IMG/VR virus record: IMGVR_UViG_3300030116_002459
Span: 1,211 to 28,776 of that record
Strand: one strand, 5' to 3'
Length of the DNA stretch: 27,566 nt
From: a virus
In this document: positions 16,363-24,218 of the stretch, in pieces
How positions within the stretch are numbered: the stretch's first letter is position 1
Layout: the number at the start of each line of letters is the position of its first letter
Position numbers and translations under genes: made by a program
The notes under the pieces: generated by a model
The model's input: only the letters and a program-made list of their open reading frames with translations
Told to the model about the DNA's origin: nothing
Databases searched by the model: none

Positions 16363-16650
16363 TCACCACAACTTCTTACATGCTAAACATTTAGGAGTTG
16401 TGATTTTACCTTTACATTGGTCGCAGTTATGTCTTGCTCTAAAGTTGGCTCTACGTTTACTACTTCTATGAGTTCCGCCACCACGATTTTTACCTTTACG
16501 CTTATAATTACCATAACCCTTTGCGCCAGCATGAATCTTTTTACCTTCATGTGTTAACATCATTATTTTTTTACCTTCTCTATCGCTAGGATAAACTCGA
16601 CCTACTCTCATATCTTTTTTATCTTTTTTAAGTAAGTCGAACCAGTCCAT
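16363..16650 (-). CDS. Tagged basic protein with Cys cluster, marine-phage type module
   Basis: From the ATG at 16650 (GTGAT just upstream) this is 95 aa beginning MDWFDLLKKDKKD. The middle is basic and Gly-rich (KRKGKNRGGGTHRSSKRR). The end holds FRARHNC (70-76) and four cysteines (C76, C79, C88, C91) that could bind zinc. The pattern HAGAKG, then F-R-A-R-H-N-C, then C-K-x-L-W is one I remember from small virion modules of marine tailed phages. This is recollection, not a search. It is probably a DNA- or RNA-contacting internal protein. It forms part of a row of eight small genes upstream of the large terminase. Confidence 0.85.
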   Translation of the reverse strand: MDWFDLLKKDKKDMRVGRVYPSDREGKKIMMLTHEGKKIHAGAKGYGNYKRKGKNRGGGTHRSSKRRANFRARHNCDQCKGKITTPKCLACKKLW

Positions 16651-16654
16651 AATA

Positions 16655-16993
16655 TCACAGTCCATCCATTAAAATGATGTCGCCGTCTTTATGTGTTTTT
16701 ATGTTGTCCATTGAATCAAGCACCGCTTTGCATTCTTTTTTAGATAACCCAGTCGCTTTACATAAAACATCTAATCCAGCGGCCCCACCTTCTTTCTTTA
16801 GAGTTCTAATGATAATTGGTTTTGGGTCAGCCTTTTTTTCTCTTAGTTGTCTAAAGTCTTCCCCAGTTATTTTACCATCACCATCAGCATCTATTCTTTT
16901 TTGGTTGCCGACTAATGCTTTCGTTTCTTCCTCGTCTTCATTATCTACTTTGTGTGTTCCACAGTGTATCTTCAATACTTCTTCCCATGTCAT
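16655..16993 (-). CDS. Tagged EF-hand plus winged-helix protein
   Basis: This 112-aa protein starts MTWEEVLKIHC at 16993, eight bases after GAGGTGA; an upstream in-frame extension is rejected. Residues 35-46 (DADGDGKITGED) form an EF-hand/dockerin-type calcium loop with Asp at 1, 3 and 5, Gly at 6 and Ile at 8. Asp replaces the usual Glu at 12. Residues 58-112 (IIRTLKKEGGAAGLDVLCKATGL, then LDSMDNIKTHKDGDIILM) look like a winged helix. Tag, calcium loop and DNA-binding fold in one small protein is an unusual combination. It may sense or be stabilised by calcium, which is plausible for seawater virions, but this is inference. Confidence 0.85.
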   Translation of the reverse strand: MTWEEVLKIHCGTHKVDNEDEEETKALVGNQKRIDADGDGKITGEDFRQLREKKADPKPIIIRTLKKEGGAAGLDVLCKATGLSKKECKAVLDSMDNIKTHKDGDIILMDGL

Positions 16994-16994
16994 T

Positions 16995-17396
16995 TTATTG
17001 TTCACCTCTTTCTTGATTTTCCTTTGAGCGCTTATCGTCTGTAATTGGTCCACCCTTAGCCCATGTATAACATGTTCTAGCGGAATGGCACTTGAAATGG
17101 TGCATCCAGCAATAACCTAGACGACCATCATCATCTAACTCTAAAGGCATACATTCTTCCATTCTAGGAGAAATATCGAATGCAACACAGTTACTACAGT
17201 TAGATTTCTTTGCTACTTCAGCAGTAGTATTCCACCTTGCCGCATACCTTTCCCAGTATTCCTCATCATCTAAGTTTAAAGGGCCATATTGAATATGTTC
17301 GGCTTTAACAGCACTATCTCTATTTTTAGTGTTTAACTCTAAATCTTGAGTCGCTCTAGGACAAGCCATTTCTTTTAATATTATTTCCCAACTCAT
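16995..17396 (-). CDS. Tagged Cys-rich protein, possible Fe-S (HiPIP-like)
   Basis: This 133-aa protein starts MSWEIILKEMACPR. Seven cysteines are present: C12, C67, C70, C82, C96, C103 and C109. The block C-S-N-C-V-A-F-D ... E-C-M-P ... GYCWMHHFKCHSARTC resembles high-potential iron-sulfur protein spacing (CxxC, then C, then G-x-C). It also recalls Cys-rich proteins of marine phages. Whether it holds a 4Fe-4S cluster or zinc cannot be told from sequence. It overlaps the upstream gene by ATGA and has GAGGATGA before its ATG. As a tagged protein it might be carried in the particle. Confidence 0.85.
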   Translation of the reverse strand: MSWEIILKEMACPRATQDLELNTKNRDSAVKAEHIQYGPLNLDDEEYWERYAARWNTTAEVAKKSNCSNCVAFDISPRMEECMPLELDDDGRLGYCWMHHFKCHSARTCYTWAKGGPITDDKRSKENQERGEQ

Positions 17397-17848
17397 GCTT
17401 TCATCCTCTGTGTTTTTCTCTTGCTAGACTCCTTTCGGGATAGAGCAACCTTATGAGCCGCATTTAATCTCTTTTTCGCTTCAGGGTCTTTAGCCCTTTT
17501 AGCCGCAACTCTCGCTCTTTGCTCTACTAAGTTAATGATTTGTGATTGTCTTTTATGTGGTTTATTCTTAAACGCAGAACTAGAAAACGTTTCTCTAACA
17601 TCTTGCGCTGTTCTAAATTTTACAGGTACAGTATCTTTTGGATTCTCATCAGTGTATAACCTTCTAGTAGAACCTTTGGGTTTTTTACCTGTTCCTTTTC
17701 TTGGTTCTTTTTTTAGAATAGTTTTCCAACCTTTCTTAACATAACCACTAGCATAAGCCGCTTGAGCAACTTCTTGTGCCTTTTTCTTAGTTTTGAATGG
17801 ACCCTTAGAACCCCAGTAATATCCATTCTTTCTTTTTGTTATTGGCAT
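17393..17848 (-). CDS. Two-module basic protein with internal tag
   Basis: This 151-aa basic protein starts at the ATG at 17848, with AGTGAT upstream. Residues 1-36 (KNGYYWGSKGPFKTKKKAQE, AAYASGY) are a small module common in marine phage proteins. Residues 40-47 (GWKTILKK) are an internal copy of the tag. Residues 75-150 (VPVKFRTAQDVRETF, HKRQSQIINLVEQRARVA) are a second module that I also remember from marine tailed phage virion genes. The tag therefore sits at the junction of two domains. The high Lys/Arg content suggests nucleic-acid contact. Family recollection is unverified. Confidence 0.85.
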   Translation of the reverse strand: MPITKRKNGYYWGSKGPFKTKKKAQEVAQAAYASGYVKKGWKTILKKEPRKGTGKKPKGSTRRLYTDENPKDTVPVKFRTAQDVRETFSSSAFKNKPHKRQSQIINLVEQRARVAAKRAKDPEAKKRLNAAHKVALSRKESSKRKTQRMKA

Positions 17849-17853
17849 AATAA

Positions 17854-18048
17854 TCACTTAGCAGTATACAACTCCCCTTCTTTGACAATTTTTCCTTTAT
17901 GTATTAATATTTTCAAATAACCACTTAAATAGGCTTTAGGCATTCTCGGAAGTGCGGCTCTTAATGTCGCATCAGTCCTAGCCTTGTTTTCTTTTATTAG
18001 CCTGTAAATCAACATTTCTTGATTTTTTAAAATATCTTCCCAACTCAT
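17854..18048 (-). CDS. Tagged small winged-helix protein
   Basis: This 64-aa protein starts at ATG 18048 with GTGAT three bases upstream. It reads MSWEDILKNQEM, a perfect tag. The remaining 50 residues have the helix-helix-helix-wing order of a winged helix (MLIYRLIKENKARTDATLRA, KAYLSGYLKILIHKGKIVKE). It may bind DNA inside the particle or act as a regulator. The tag directly before a minimal DNA-binding fold is the clearest tag-plus-one-domain design in the window. Confidence 0.85.
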   Translation of the reverse strand: MSWEDILKNQEMLIYRLIKENKARTDATLRAALPRMPKAYLSGYLKILIHKGKIVKEGELYTAK

Positions 18049-18053
18049 AATAA

Positions 18054-18326
18054 TCACTTTTGGCTAAATTTCTTCCCTGTTGGTATATGTTGTTTACCTT
18101 GTTTTCTTCCCTTTCTTTTCTTTCTATCTTGATAATCTAAAGTCTTTTTAGGAGTTCTTTGATATGTTGCTTTTGGCATATATCTTCCCTTTGTTTTAGA
18201 AGGCACTTTTTTCCCTTTGGCTTTCGCTCTATGTTGTTCTTGGCTACCCCACTCTTCATCAGTCCAAGTGGATAAGTCTTGTTGCCTTTTTGTTTTGGCT
18301 TTCAAGACTTCTTGCCATTTAATCAC
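18054..18326 (-). CDS. Tagged basic protein, marine-phage type module
   Basis: The best start is GTG at 18326, overlapping the stop of the previous gene, with GGGTGG upstream. This gives 90 aa beginning MIKWQEVLKAKTKR, a tag variant. The longer open frame upstream lies inside the previous gene and is rejected. The module DLSTWTDEEWGSQEQH, then basic GRYMPKATYQ, then KQGKQHIP matches a small basic module I recall from marine phages (W-T-x-E-x-W ... G-x-R-Y-x-P). It is very rich in Lys, Arg and Gln, and probably binds nucleic acid. Confidence 0.75.
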   Translation of the reverse strand: MIKWQEVLKAKTKRQQDLSTWTDEEWGSQEQHRAKAKGKKVPSKTKGRYMPKATYQRTPKKTLDYQDRKKRKGRKQGKQHIPTGKKFSQK

Positions 18327-18528
18327 GATAGCCGCCACCCGCTTTCTTGTAGGCTTGAGCCAACATTTGTGCTTTTCTTGCAGACCATTTACCAGCAGGG
18401 CCACCTTTACTACCTGCCTTTATGCGATTAAAAATTCTTTTACGCATAGTAGGTTTAGTATAATTACCAGCCTGATTAACAGTAGATTTTTTCTTTTTCT
18501 TTTTCTTTAATACTTCTTCCCAGTTCAT
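18319..18528 (-). CDS. Tagged basic protein with SARKAQ-type module
   Basis: This 69-aa protein starts MNWEEVLKKKKKKKST after GGTGAT. The tag is followed by a run of seven or more lysines and the module GNYTKPTMRKRIFNRIKAGS, then KGGPAGKWSARKAQMLAQ, then YKKAGGGYR. I remember the latter (W-S-A-R-K-A-Q ... Y-K-K-x-G-G-G-Y) as frequent in marine tailed phages, often fused to other modules. Here it stands alone behind a tag. Charge suggests DNA binding or condensation. The A-run in the lysine stretch is in frame and flanked by good coding sequence. Confidence 0.87.
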   Translation of the reverse strand: MNWEEVLKKKKKKKSTVNQAGNYTKPTMRKRIFNRIKAGSKGGPAGKWSARKAQMLAQAYKKAGGGYRD

Positions 18529-18532
18529 TTTA

Positions 18533-21433
18533 TCACCTAAACATTGCTTTAACTGTATAAATTACATCTTCATTCACGCCAAAATTCTTAGCAAGAGATT
18601 CATAAGAGGAAACAGATTTAACTATACTGTCTATTTCCATAGCGGTTATATCCATTTTATGTTCATTTTCTATTTTAGTAATAATAATGTCCATATGTTC
18701 TATATTATCTGTATCCAAATAAGAATCATATACAGGTTTATTACTCATTTTTCGTATGGCATCATGAGCAGATAAAAGCGCTTTTTCTGCTTTTCTCATT
18801 TCATCAATGTCCATATCTTTAGTAATAGATTTAATATTCAATCTCTCTAATAGTTCTTTCAGTTCTAATAAAGCCTCTATTCTTTTTTGTTCACCCTTAG
18901 AATAATAATCAAGAGTCATATCCCCTCGTTGCTTGAAATCTTTAGCACTACCTCTACGCATATCACCTAAACCTAAAGATTCAGCAAGTTGAGTTTCAAA
19001 TATATTAGATAGAGTGTATAATGGCGCTTTTGATAAATCCGCTTTATTATGACCTTCTGTTAATTCTTCTAAGTTACCCCAAAAACGTTTTAGAGTTCTA
19101 GGTGCTTTTTCAGGTAAAAATCTTTTACCATATCTGTTGTAAGTTAAATTAAAAACAGAATACTTATTTAAATCGTTATATTGTTCCCCATACATTTTAT
19201 TTAATAACCTAACAAATTTTCTAGCGTCTTTATAAGCCTTAACTATATCGTCACCTTTATCTGCTTCATAAGAAAGTTTAGATAATTGCTGTATTAAGAA
19301 ATTAGTATCTTTTAGTTCTATAGTTTGTAGCGTCTTTCTAGCCTGTAATGCCCCAAGAGGAACATCTTTTTGTTTTTCTATTTTAATAACTGTAGATGCA
19401 TGTTCAGTCACCCATCTAGGTTTTTCTCTATCATCTACAAAGTTTGGCGAATTCATAGGTATGATATAATAATCAGTTACAGCATCTAATAGATTTTCCC
19501 ATGATTTTGTTAACTTTTCAGGAATAAATCTTTTTTCTCCTTTTGAACCTATTAAATTTATAGCCTGTAACGTTGAATATGTTTCTCCTGTTTGTGTAGT
19601 TTTTGGAATAGAAACATTAAACATAGTTTGTATTTCCTCAATAGTTTTAGCAATCAATTCTAAAAACTCTGATGTAGACTCATTTACGTTCTCTAATTTA
19701 TCTATGGTTAAATCCCATTCTTTCTGAATACCTTTACTTGCTTCAGCCCATTCTATATTCGCTTGTTCTTTTTCTTTGTTTGAATAAGCCTCTGCTAAAG
19801 TTTTATCTTTTCCTTGAAATTGAGCAACAGTCATAACTTTAGTAGGTCTATTTTTTGTAGCCAAAAATAATAACTTTCTTTTCATCATATCTGGTGTAAG
19901 TGTTATATCTTTTTTACGTCCTACTTTCTTAGGTAGAGGTCTTCCTACTCCTTTGAATGGTTTACCTGTTTCTCGAATAAACCCAATCTTACCCCTTTTC
20001 ATAAATTCAAGTTGGTCTTCACTCGGTTCAATTGGTTTACCATACATAGGGATTTCTATCTTATCCCATCCACCTTTAAGTCTATCGAGTTCACTTTCTT
20101 GTTTAGCAACATAATCCTTTTCTATAAAATTAGAAATAGGTAAGTAAAACGGTCCTTTCATTTCATTTTGTTGTTTAGTAAAGTCTTCAAACCAGTCTTC
20201 AAAATCATTTACACTTTCTCCAAAATTGTCTTTTAACTGTACCTTAACACCATTAACTCCGTTAATAACTTTTAAAACTCCCTCTAATTTATCTTTTGGA
20301 ATAGTTACTTTATCATAATCATCATTATACTTATACCAGTATAGAGGGTCTACTTGAGTAATGTGATTTCTATCAGCCTTTATATCGGGAATATCAACAT
20401 CATCAAATTCAGAATCTTTGATTTCTATTTCGGCAGTAGGCGCTTCTCCTTCTTTAAACTGAGTACGAGGAGATTTAGCACCTTCGTCATATGCCTCATC
20501 TTCTCCATAATCATCTTCTTTTGGCGCACCTTCGTCTGTCTCATAACTATCAGAAGTTTTTCTTTGCTCAGTCATACCTTTCATCATTAGATATTGTTTC
20601 AATATCATAAATGCTATCGGCATTGAATCTGGAACTTTAAGATTAAAGGTATCTAATTGTAAAATATAGTTAGGAATTATAACATCCCCTTCCTCATTTA
20701 AGAATTTTTTAAATTTCTTTGCTTGTTGTTGAAACTTTTTATCTTTTGGAGATTTACTAGGTTCAAATTCCGTCACTTCATCATAGAATTTTTTGAACGC
20801 TTTAACTAAATCTTCGTGCTTTCCATGCACCTTTTCCCAATAATCATATACTTTTCTTCTTTCACTGGGATTTCCTAAATCGGGTAGAGATATTTCTTTG
20901 TAAAAAGAAAAATCTGTTTTAACGTTAAACCTACCAACTTTACCTCTTAAATCACCTCTTCCAGTTCCCTCAAATAAGCGCTCAAAAAAATCTTGCACAA
21001 CTTTATAATTAGTTGTAAACGTAGGGTCGTCTTCATTAAGAGCCTGTAATGCTTCATTCAATTCATTTATTTGTTGTCTAGTAATAACCTCAACTTTTTT
21101 AGTTATAAGATTAGGGTCTATAACTTCATCTCTTAACATATTAAATGTTAATCTTCTATTTTTATATTTGATTAATTTATTTAATGCCTTTTCAAAATCC
21201 TTTCTTACAACACTAGTTGTTTCTTTTTTACTTCCTAATAGTTTTTCTTTTAATTGGTCTTCTACCTCTTCAACCATAGTTTTTGCTTCTTTTATAGGAG
21301 TTCCTTTTCTTCTTTCTTCTCTTAAGATTTTCCTTGAAAATTTATTCCATTCTTTACTATTAAATATATCATCTCCTTGAAATTTAATAGGTTCTAATAA
21401 CTGATAAGCCTCATCAAAATATTCTTGTACCAT
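18533..21433 (-). CDS. Large helical protein, unknown
   Basis: This 966-aa soluble protein is not one I recognise. It is mostly helical and highly charged. An acidic low-complexity stretch lies near residues 297-330 (DEGAPKEDDYGEDEAYDEG). KRFIPEK at 634-640 and KRFLPEK at 770-776 suggest a weak internal duplication of about 130 residues. Each is followed by a helix with Trp and Leu (SWENLLDAV; FWGNLEELT). There is no clear terminal tag, though SWENLLDAV is a possible internal variant. GGGGTGATTTAA precedes the ATG. It lies between the 703-aa tagged protein and the small tagged modules, upstream of the large terminase. An internal or ejected virion protein is a reasonable guess. Confidence 0.87.
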   Translation of the reverse strand: MVQEYFDEAYQLLEPIKFQGDDIFNSKEWNKFSRKILREERRKGTPIKEAKTMVEEVEDQLKEKLLGSKKETTSVVRKDFEKALNKLIKYKNRRLTFNMLRDEVIDPNLITKKVEVITRQQINELNEALQALNEDDPTFTTNYKVVQDFFERLFEGTGRGDLRGKVGRFNVKTDFSFYKEISLPDLGNPSERRKVYDYWEKVHGKHEDLVKAFKKFYDEVTEFEPSKSPKDKKFQQQAKKFKKFLNEEGDVIIPNYILQLDTFNLKVPDSMPIAFMILKQYLMMKGMTEQRKTSDSYETDEGAPKEDDYGEDEAYDEGAKSPRTQFKEGEAPTAEIEIKDSEFDDVDIPDIKADRNHITQVDPLYWYKYNDDYDKVTIPKDKLEGVLKVINGVNGVKVQLKDNFGESVNDFEDWFEDFTKQQNEMKGPFYLPISNFIEKDYVAKQESELDRLKGGWDKIEIPMYGKPIEPSEDQLEFMKRGKIGFIRETGKPFKGVGRPLPKKVGRKKDITLTPDMMKRKLLFLATKNRPTKVMTVAQFQGKDKTLAEAYSNKEKEQANIEWAEASKGIQKEWDLTIDKLENVNESTSEFLELIAKTIEEIQTMFNVSIPKTTQTGETYSTLQAINLIGSKGEKRFIPEKLTKSWENLLDAVTDYYIIPMNSPNFVDDREKPRWVTEHASTVIKIEKQKDVPLGALQARKTLQTIELKDTNFLIQQLSKLSYEADKGDDIVKAYKDARKFVRLLNKMYGEQYNDLNKYSVFNLTYNRYGKRFLPEKAPRTLKRFWGNLEELTEGHNKADLSKAPLYTLSNIFETQLAESLGLGDMRRGSAKDFKQRGDMTLDYYSKGEQKRIEALLELKELLERLNIKSITKDMDIDEMRKAEKALLSAHDAIRKMSNKPVYDSYLDTDNIEHMDIIITKIENEHKMDITAMEIDSIVKSVSSYESLAKNFGVNEDVIYTVKAMFR

Positions 21434-21438
21434 TTAAA

Positions 21439-23550
21439 TCACCCCACTATTAACCCCTTATTTTTTAGTCTATCTAAAGTAGTTTGCATTTCTTTAGTAG
21501 TTAACTCTCTTCTTCTTTTCCACGCACCTAACTTTTTCTTTTGTTCATCAGTTAATTTATCACGGTCTTCTCGAAGAGCGGGAGGTCTTTCACCAACAAA
21601 GGTTCTCGAACCAGCGGCTTTTTTCGCTATATCTTTTATTTCTTTTTCTAAATAAGCAGATGGATTTTGTAAAATTTCCTCTACATGTTCTTTTGCTGAG
21701 TTGATTAAATGCTCTTGAAGTTTAGGTAAAACAGTTTTTAACCCATCTGCTAATCTTTTAATTCTAGCAAACTCATATGGTTTTTCTCCCATTAAATTAA
21801 TATCATCAGATGCTTCAAAATGGTTAATATCATTAATATAATTAGCGGGAACAATTTGATAAAAAGCGCCACCCAACTCATAAAGAACTTTTAAAATATC
21901 AGAAATATCAAATGTTATACTCATATTACCATTTTGAAAAGTTTCCTCTAAATCCAAACCACCAAGTAAAGAGGAATAAATATATTCTGCTAACTTTTTC
22001 TCTAACTTATCAAAACCCTCTAAGTTATATTCTAGTTCAGCAGGTTCCGAAGATGACTGAACTTCGGATTTAGAATCAGATTCTAAAAGAGAGTTAAAAT
22101 CATCAATCTCATCCTCCTCTAAATCTTCTTTGCTATCTAAAACTTCTTGTTTCAATTCATTAAATAAGTCATAATTCTTTTTACTAATCATAATAATAAT
22201 ACCATCTTTCTCTCTAAAAAGATTACCTGTTACAACTTTTCCAAAATTAGATACCTTATCAGCAAGCACGTCATAATTAAACGCTTCTAAAAGTTCAAAT
22301 AAATCACTTACCTTTTCTTTACTCAAAGACTCTATAAACTCTTTTTCCTCTTTAGTTATACTTCTAATTTCTTTTAGTGATGGTAAAAAATTTTTATAAT
22401 CTACAGCGATACCTTTTTCTTGGCCCTTAAAAGGTGATTTAATTAATCTTTTTAATTTCTCTTTGGAACCACCTATCTCTGTCTTTTCATCCTCAGTAAG
22501 TTTTAATTTAACTCCACCCAAGTTAAATTCACCCTTATCTAATAAAACATCAACAATCTGATTTAGGAGTTTTTCTTCATCCTTTACAACACTCTCTTCA
22601 CCTTTCTCAATTAAATCCATTAAAGTAGTGTCTGTAATTTCTAAAGTTAATAATTTTAAAACATCACCGTTCATTAAATCATCTACACTTAATCTACTAA
22701 ATCCTTCACCTTTTGGTTTTAAAGGACTAGTAGCCGATTTATCTTTTGACATAATTAGTTTGTAATATATTTTAGCATCGTTTCCATCAAACGATTCCTT
22801 TACTTTAAAGTTCTTGAATTCATCCATTTTATTTTTTAGGATTTCTTTTTCGGATAAACCCTCAGCGAATTTTCTTCCTGTGCCTTCTAGTTGGCCTGTT
22901 TTTTTCTTAAGTTTTATACCCGATTTTTTACTAATCGGAGATTTATTACTAAAAGTCCCATCTTCAATTAATTCAAGTAATATATCATCTGCTTCATTTG
23001 TAATCATCCACTGTTTTAATTTTGGCTCGACCTTCATTTGTGGAAGTATTGGTAAATTTTTATCCACAAATTGTAATAACTTTTTACCATTATTTTTATT
23101 AAAATTACTATCTTCTAAATATCTAATAACGTCATCAATTTTACGAAATTCATAAACCTTATTACCAACCTTTGTTTGTTTAGTAGGGTTAGGTAATTGT
23201 TCTCTACGTTGTGTTTCTTTTCGTTTTTCTTTTAACTTAGGTAAAACCCTAATAGTAAATTGAGATATAATCTCTCTCATTTTTTCATCTGATAATAATT
23301 TATCATCACGAACTAAAGACAATAAAGCAGAAAATGTTCTATACCTTCTAGGTGATTGTTTCCAATCTTCTAAAACTTCAATAGTTTTTACAATCCCAGT
23401 AGTTTCAAAATCATCATCCTCTATTTTATCTATAAAAGCAGTATTGTTATTCAAAACCATAGAAGTAATTATGTTAGCCCAAGCCTCTCCACTTCTAGCA
23501 GGTAAGTTAGCAGGGCCACTCTGCTTTCTTAAAGTCATTAACCAACTCAT
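21439..23550 (-). CDS. Large tagged helical protein, unknown
   Basis: This 703-aa protein starts MSWLMTLRKQSG, a tag variant (M-S-W-x-x-x-L-R-K), and ends with a basic helical segment (KLGAWKRRRELTTKEMQ). The rest is mainly helical with many Lys/Glu/Asp residues. An acidic Ser-rich segment lies near residue 480 (EDEIDDFNSLLESDSKSE). No catalytic motif or membrane span is visible. It overlaps the small terminase gene by 4 nt, with GGAGGATAA upstream of the ATG. Size and lack of family resemblance parallel the 966- and 1152-aa proteins. Together they make up about a third of the coding capacity of the window. Confidence 0.88.
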   Translation of the reverse strand: MSWLMTLRKQSGPANLPARSGEAWANIITSMVLNNNTAFIDKIEDDDFETTGIVKTIEVLEDWKQSPRRYRTFSALLSLVRDDKLLSDEKMREIISQFTIRVLPKLKEKRKETQRREQLPNPTKQTKVGNKVYEFRKIDDVIRYLEDSNFNKNNGKKLLQFVDKNLPILPQMKVEPKLKQWMITNEADDILLELIEDGTFSNKSPISKKSGIKLKKKTGQLEGTGRKFAEGLSEKEILKNKMDEFKNFKVKESFDGNDAKIYYKLIMSKDKSATSPLKPKGEGFSRLSVDDLMNGDVLKLLTLEITDTTLMDLIEKGEESVVKDEEKLLNQIVDVLLDKGEFNLGGVKLKLTEDEKTEIGGSKEKLKRLIKSPFKGQEKGIAVDYKNFLPSLKEIRSITKEEKEFIESLSKEKVSDLFELLEAFNYDVLADKVSNFGKVVTGNLFREKDGIIIMISKKNYDLFNELKQEVLDSKEDLEEDEIDDFNSLLESDSKSEVQSSSEPAELEYNLEGFDKLEKKLAEYIYSSLLGGLDLEETFQNGNMSITFDISDILKVLYELGGAFYQIVPANYINDINHFEASDDINLMGEKPYEFARIKRLADGLKTVLPKLQEHLINSAKEHVEEILQNPSAYLEKEIKDIAKKAAGSRTFVGERPPALREDRDKLTDEQKKKLGAWKRRRELTTKEMQTTLDRLKNKGLIVG

Positions 23551-24209
23551 GCTAACTTATCCTCCATTTGTTTTTTAATGTCCAACCAAACTTGGGGATG
23601 TTGTTGTGCTAGTACTTCTTGGACTACTTGCATTTGAGCGACAATAATTGTATCTTGTCTTTTGTGAACAAGTTGCCCCTTAAACTCTAACATGTATTTG
23701 AGGGATTCACGGATTTCTTTTGCAAGTTTGGTCAGACTATCAATGTATTTAGGATTAAGGTCATCTTCTGCAAACAACAACTCAATCTTTTCTTCTAAAC
23801 GATGAATATTATCAGAAAGCATATCTACTTCATTTAACTCTCTTTTTGCTATTTCCATTGCCGCAGACTTTTGCACAATAGGTTTCAAATGTTTATTCAT
23901 ATGTTTCATTACTTGTTGGCGAGTTATACCTAAATCAGCCGCAACAGTTGTAGGGGATATTTCTCCTTCATGAATGGCTATCTCTAATTCTTGTCTTTGT
24001 GGACTAGTGCATAATGCACATCTAGGATTTGACTGGTCAGTATATTCTGTATCCATGTGATTTCTTAAGTGTCTAGCAGAAACACCACTAGGCCATTGCA
24101 TCTCAACATCTAGTTCATCGGGAGTAATTTGTAAAGAAGTTAACCTTTCTTCTAATTGCTCTCTATCAGGATGTTGACAGAACCTACAGCGTTTTCTTGT
24201 TTTAGCCAT
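23547..24209 (-). CDS. Probable terminase small subunit with duplicated zinc/HTH repeat
   Basis: This 220-aa protein contains two copies of C-x2-C-x35-H-x3-H. The first is C8, C11, H47, H51 and the second is C64, C67, H103, H107, with exactly equal spacing. The second repeat holds a clear helix-turn-helix (SPTTVAADLGITRQQVMKHM). The C-terminal half is a long helical region (MLSDNIHRLEEKIELLF, LTKLAKEIRESLKYM) suited to ring or oligomer formation. This domain order fits small terminases or zinc-HTH regulators of tailed viruses. Location upstream of the large terminase supports the terminase role, although about 7.8 kb intervenes. GGGTGATTAA lies before the ATG. A transcription regulator remains possible. 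It has no cargo tag. Confidence 0.85.
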   Translation of the reverse strand: MAKTRKRCRFCQHPDREQLEERLTSLQITPDELDVEMQWPSGVSARHLRNHMDTEYTDQSNPRCALCTSPQRQELEIAIHEGEISPTTVAADLGITRQQVMKHMNKHLKPIVQKSAAMEIAKRELNEVDMLSDNIHRLEEKIELLFAEDDLNPKYIDSLTKLAKEIRESLKYMLEFKGQLVHKRQDTIIVAQMQVVQEVLAQQHPQVWLDIKKQMEDKLA

Positions 24210-24218
24210 TTAATCACC

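Noticed and set aside
18480-18528. Possible sequencing frameshift at the lysine run in MNWEEVLKKKKKKK
   Set aside because: The frame on both sides is convincing (tag before, W-S-A-R-K-A-Q module after), so no shift is needed.
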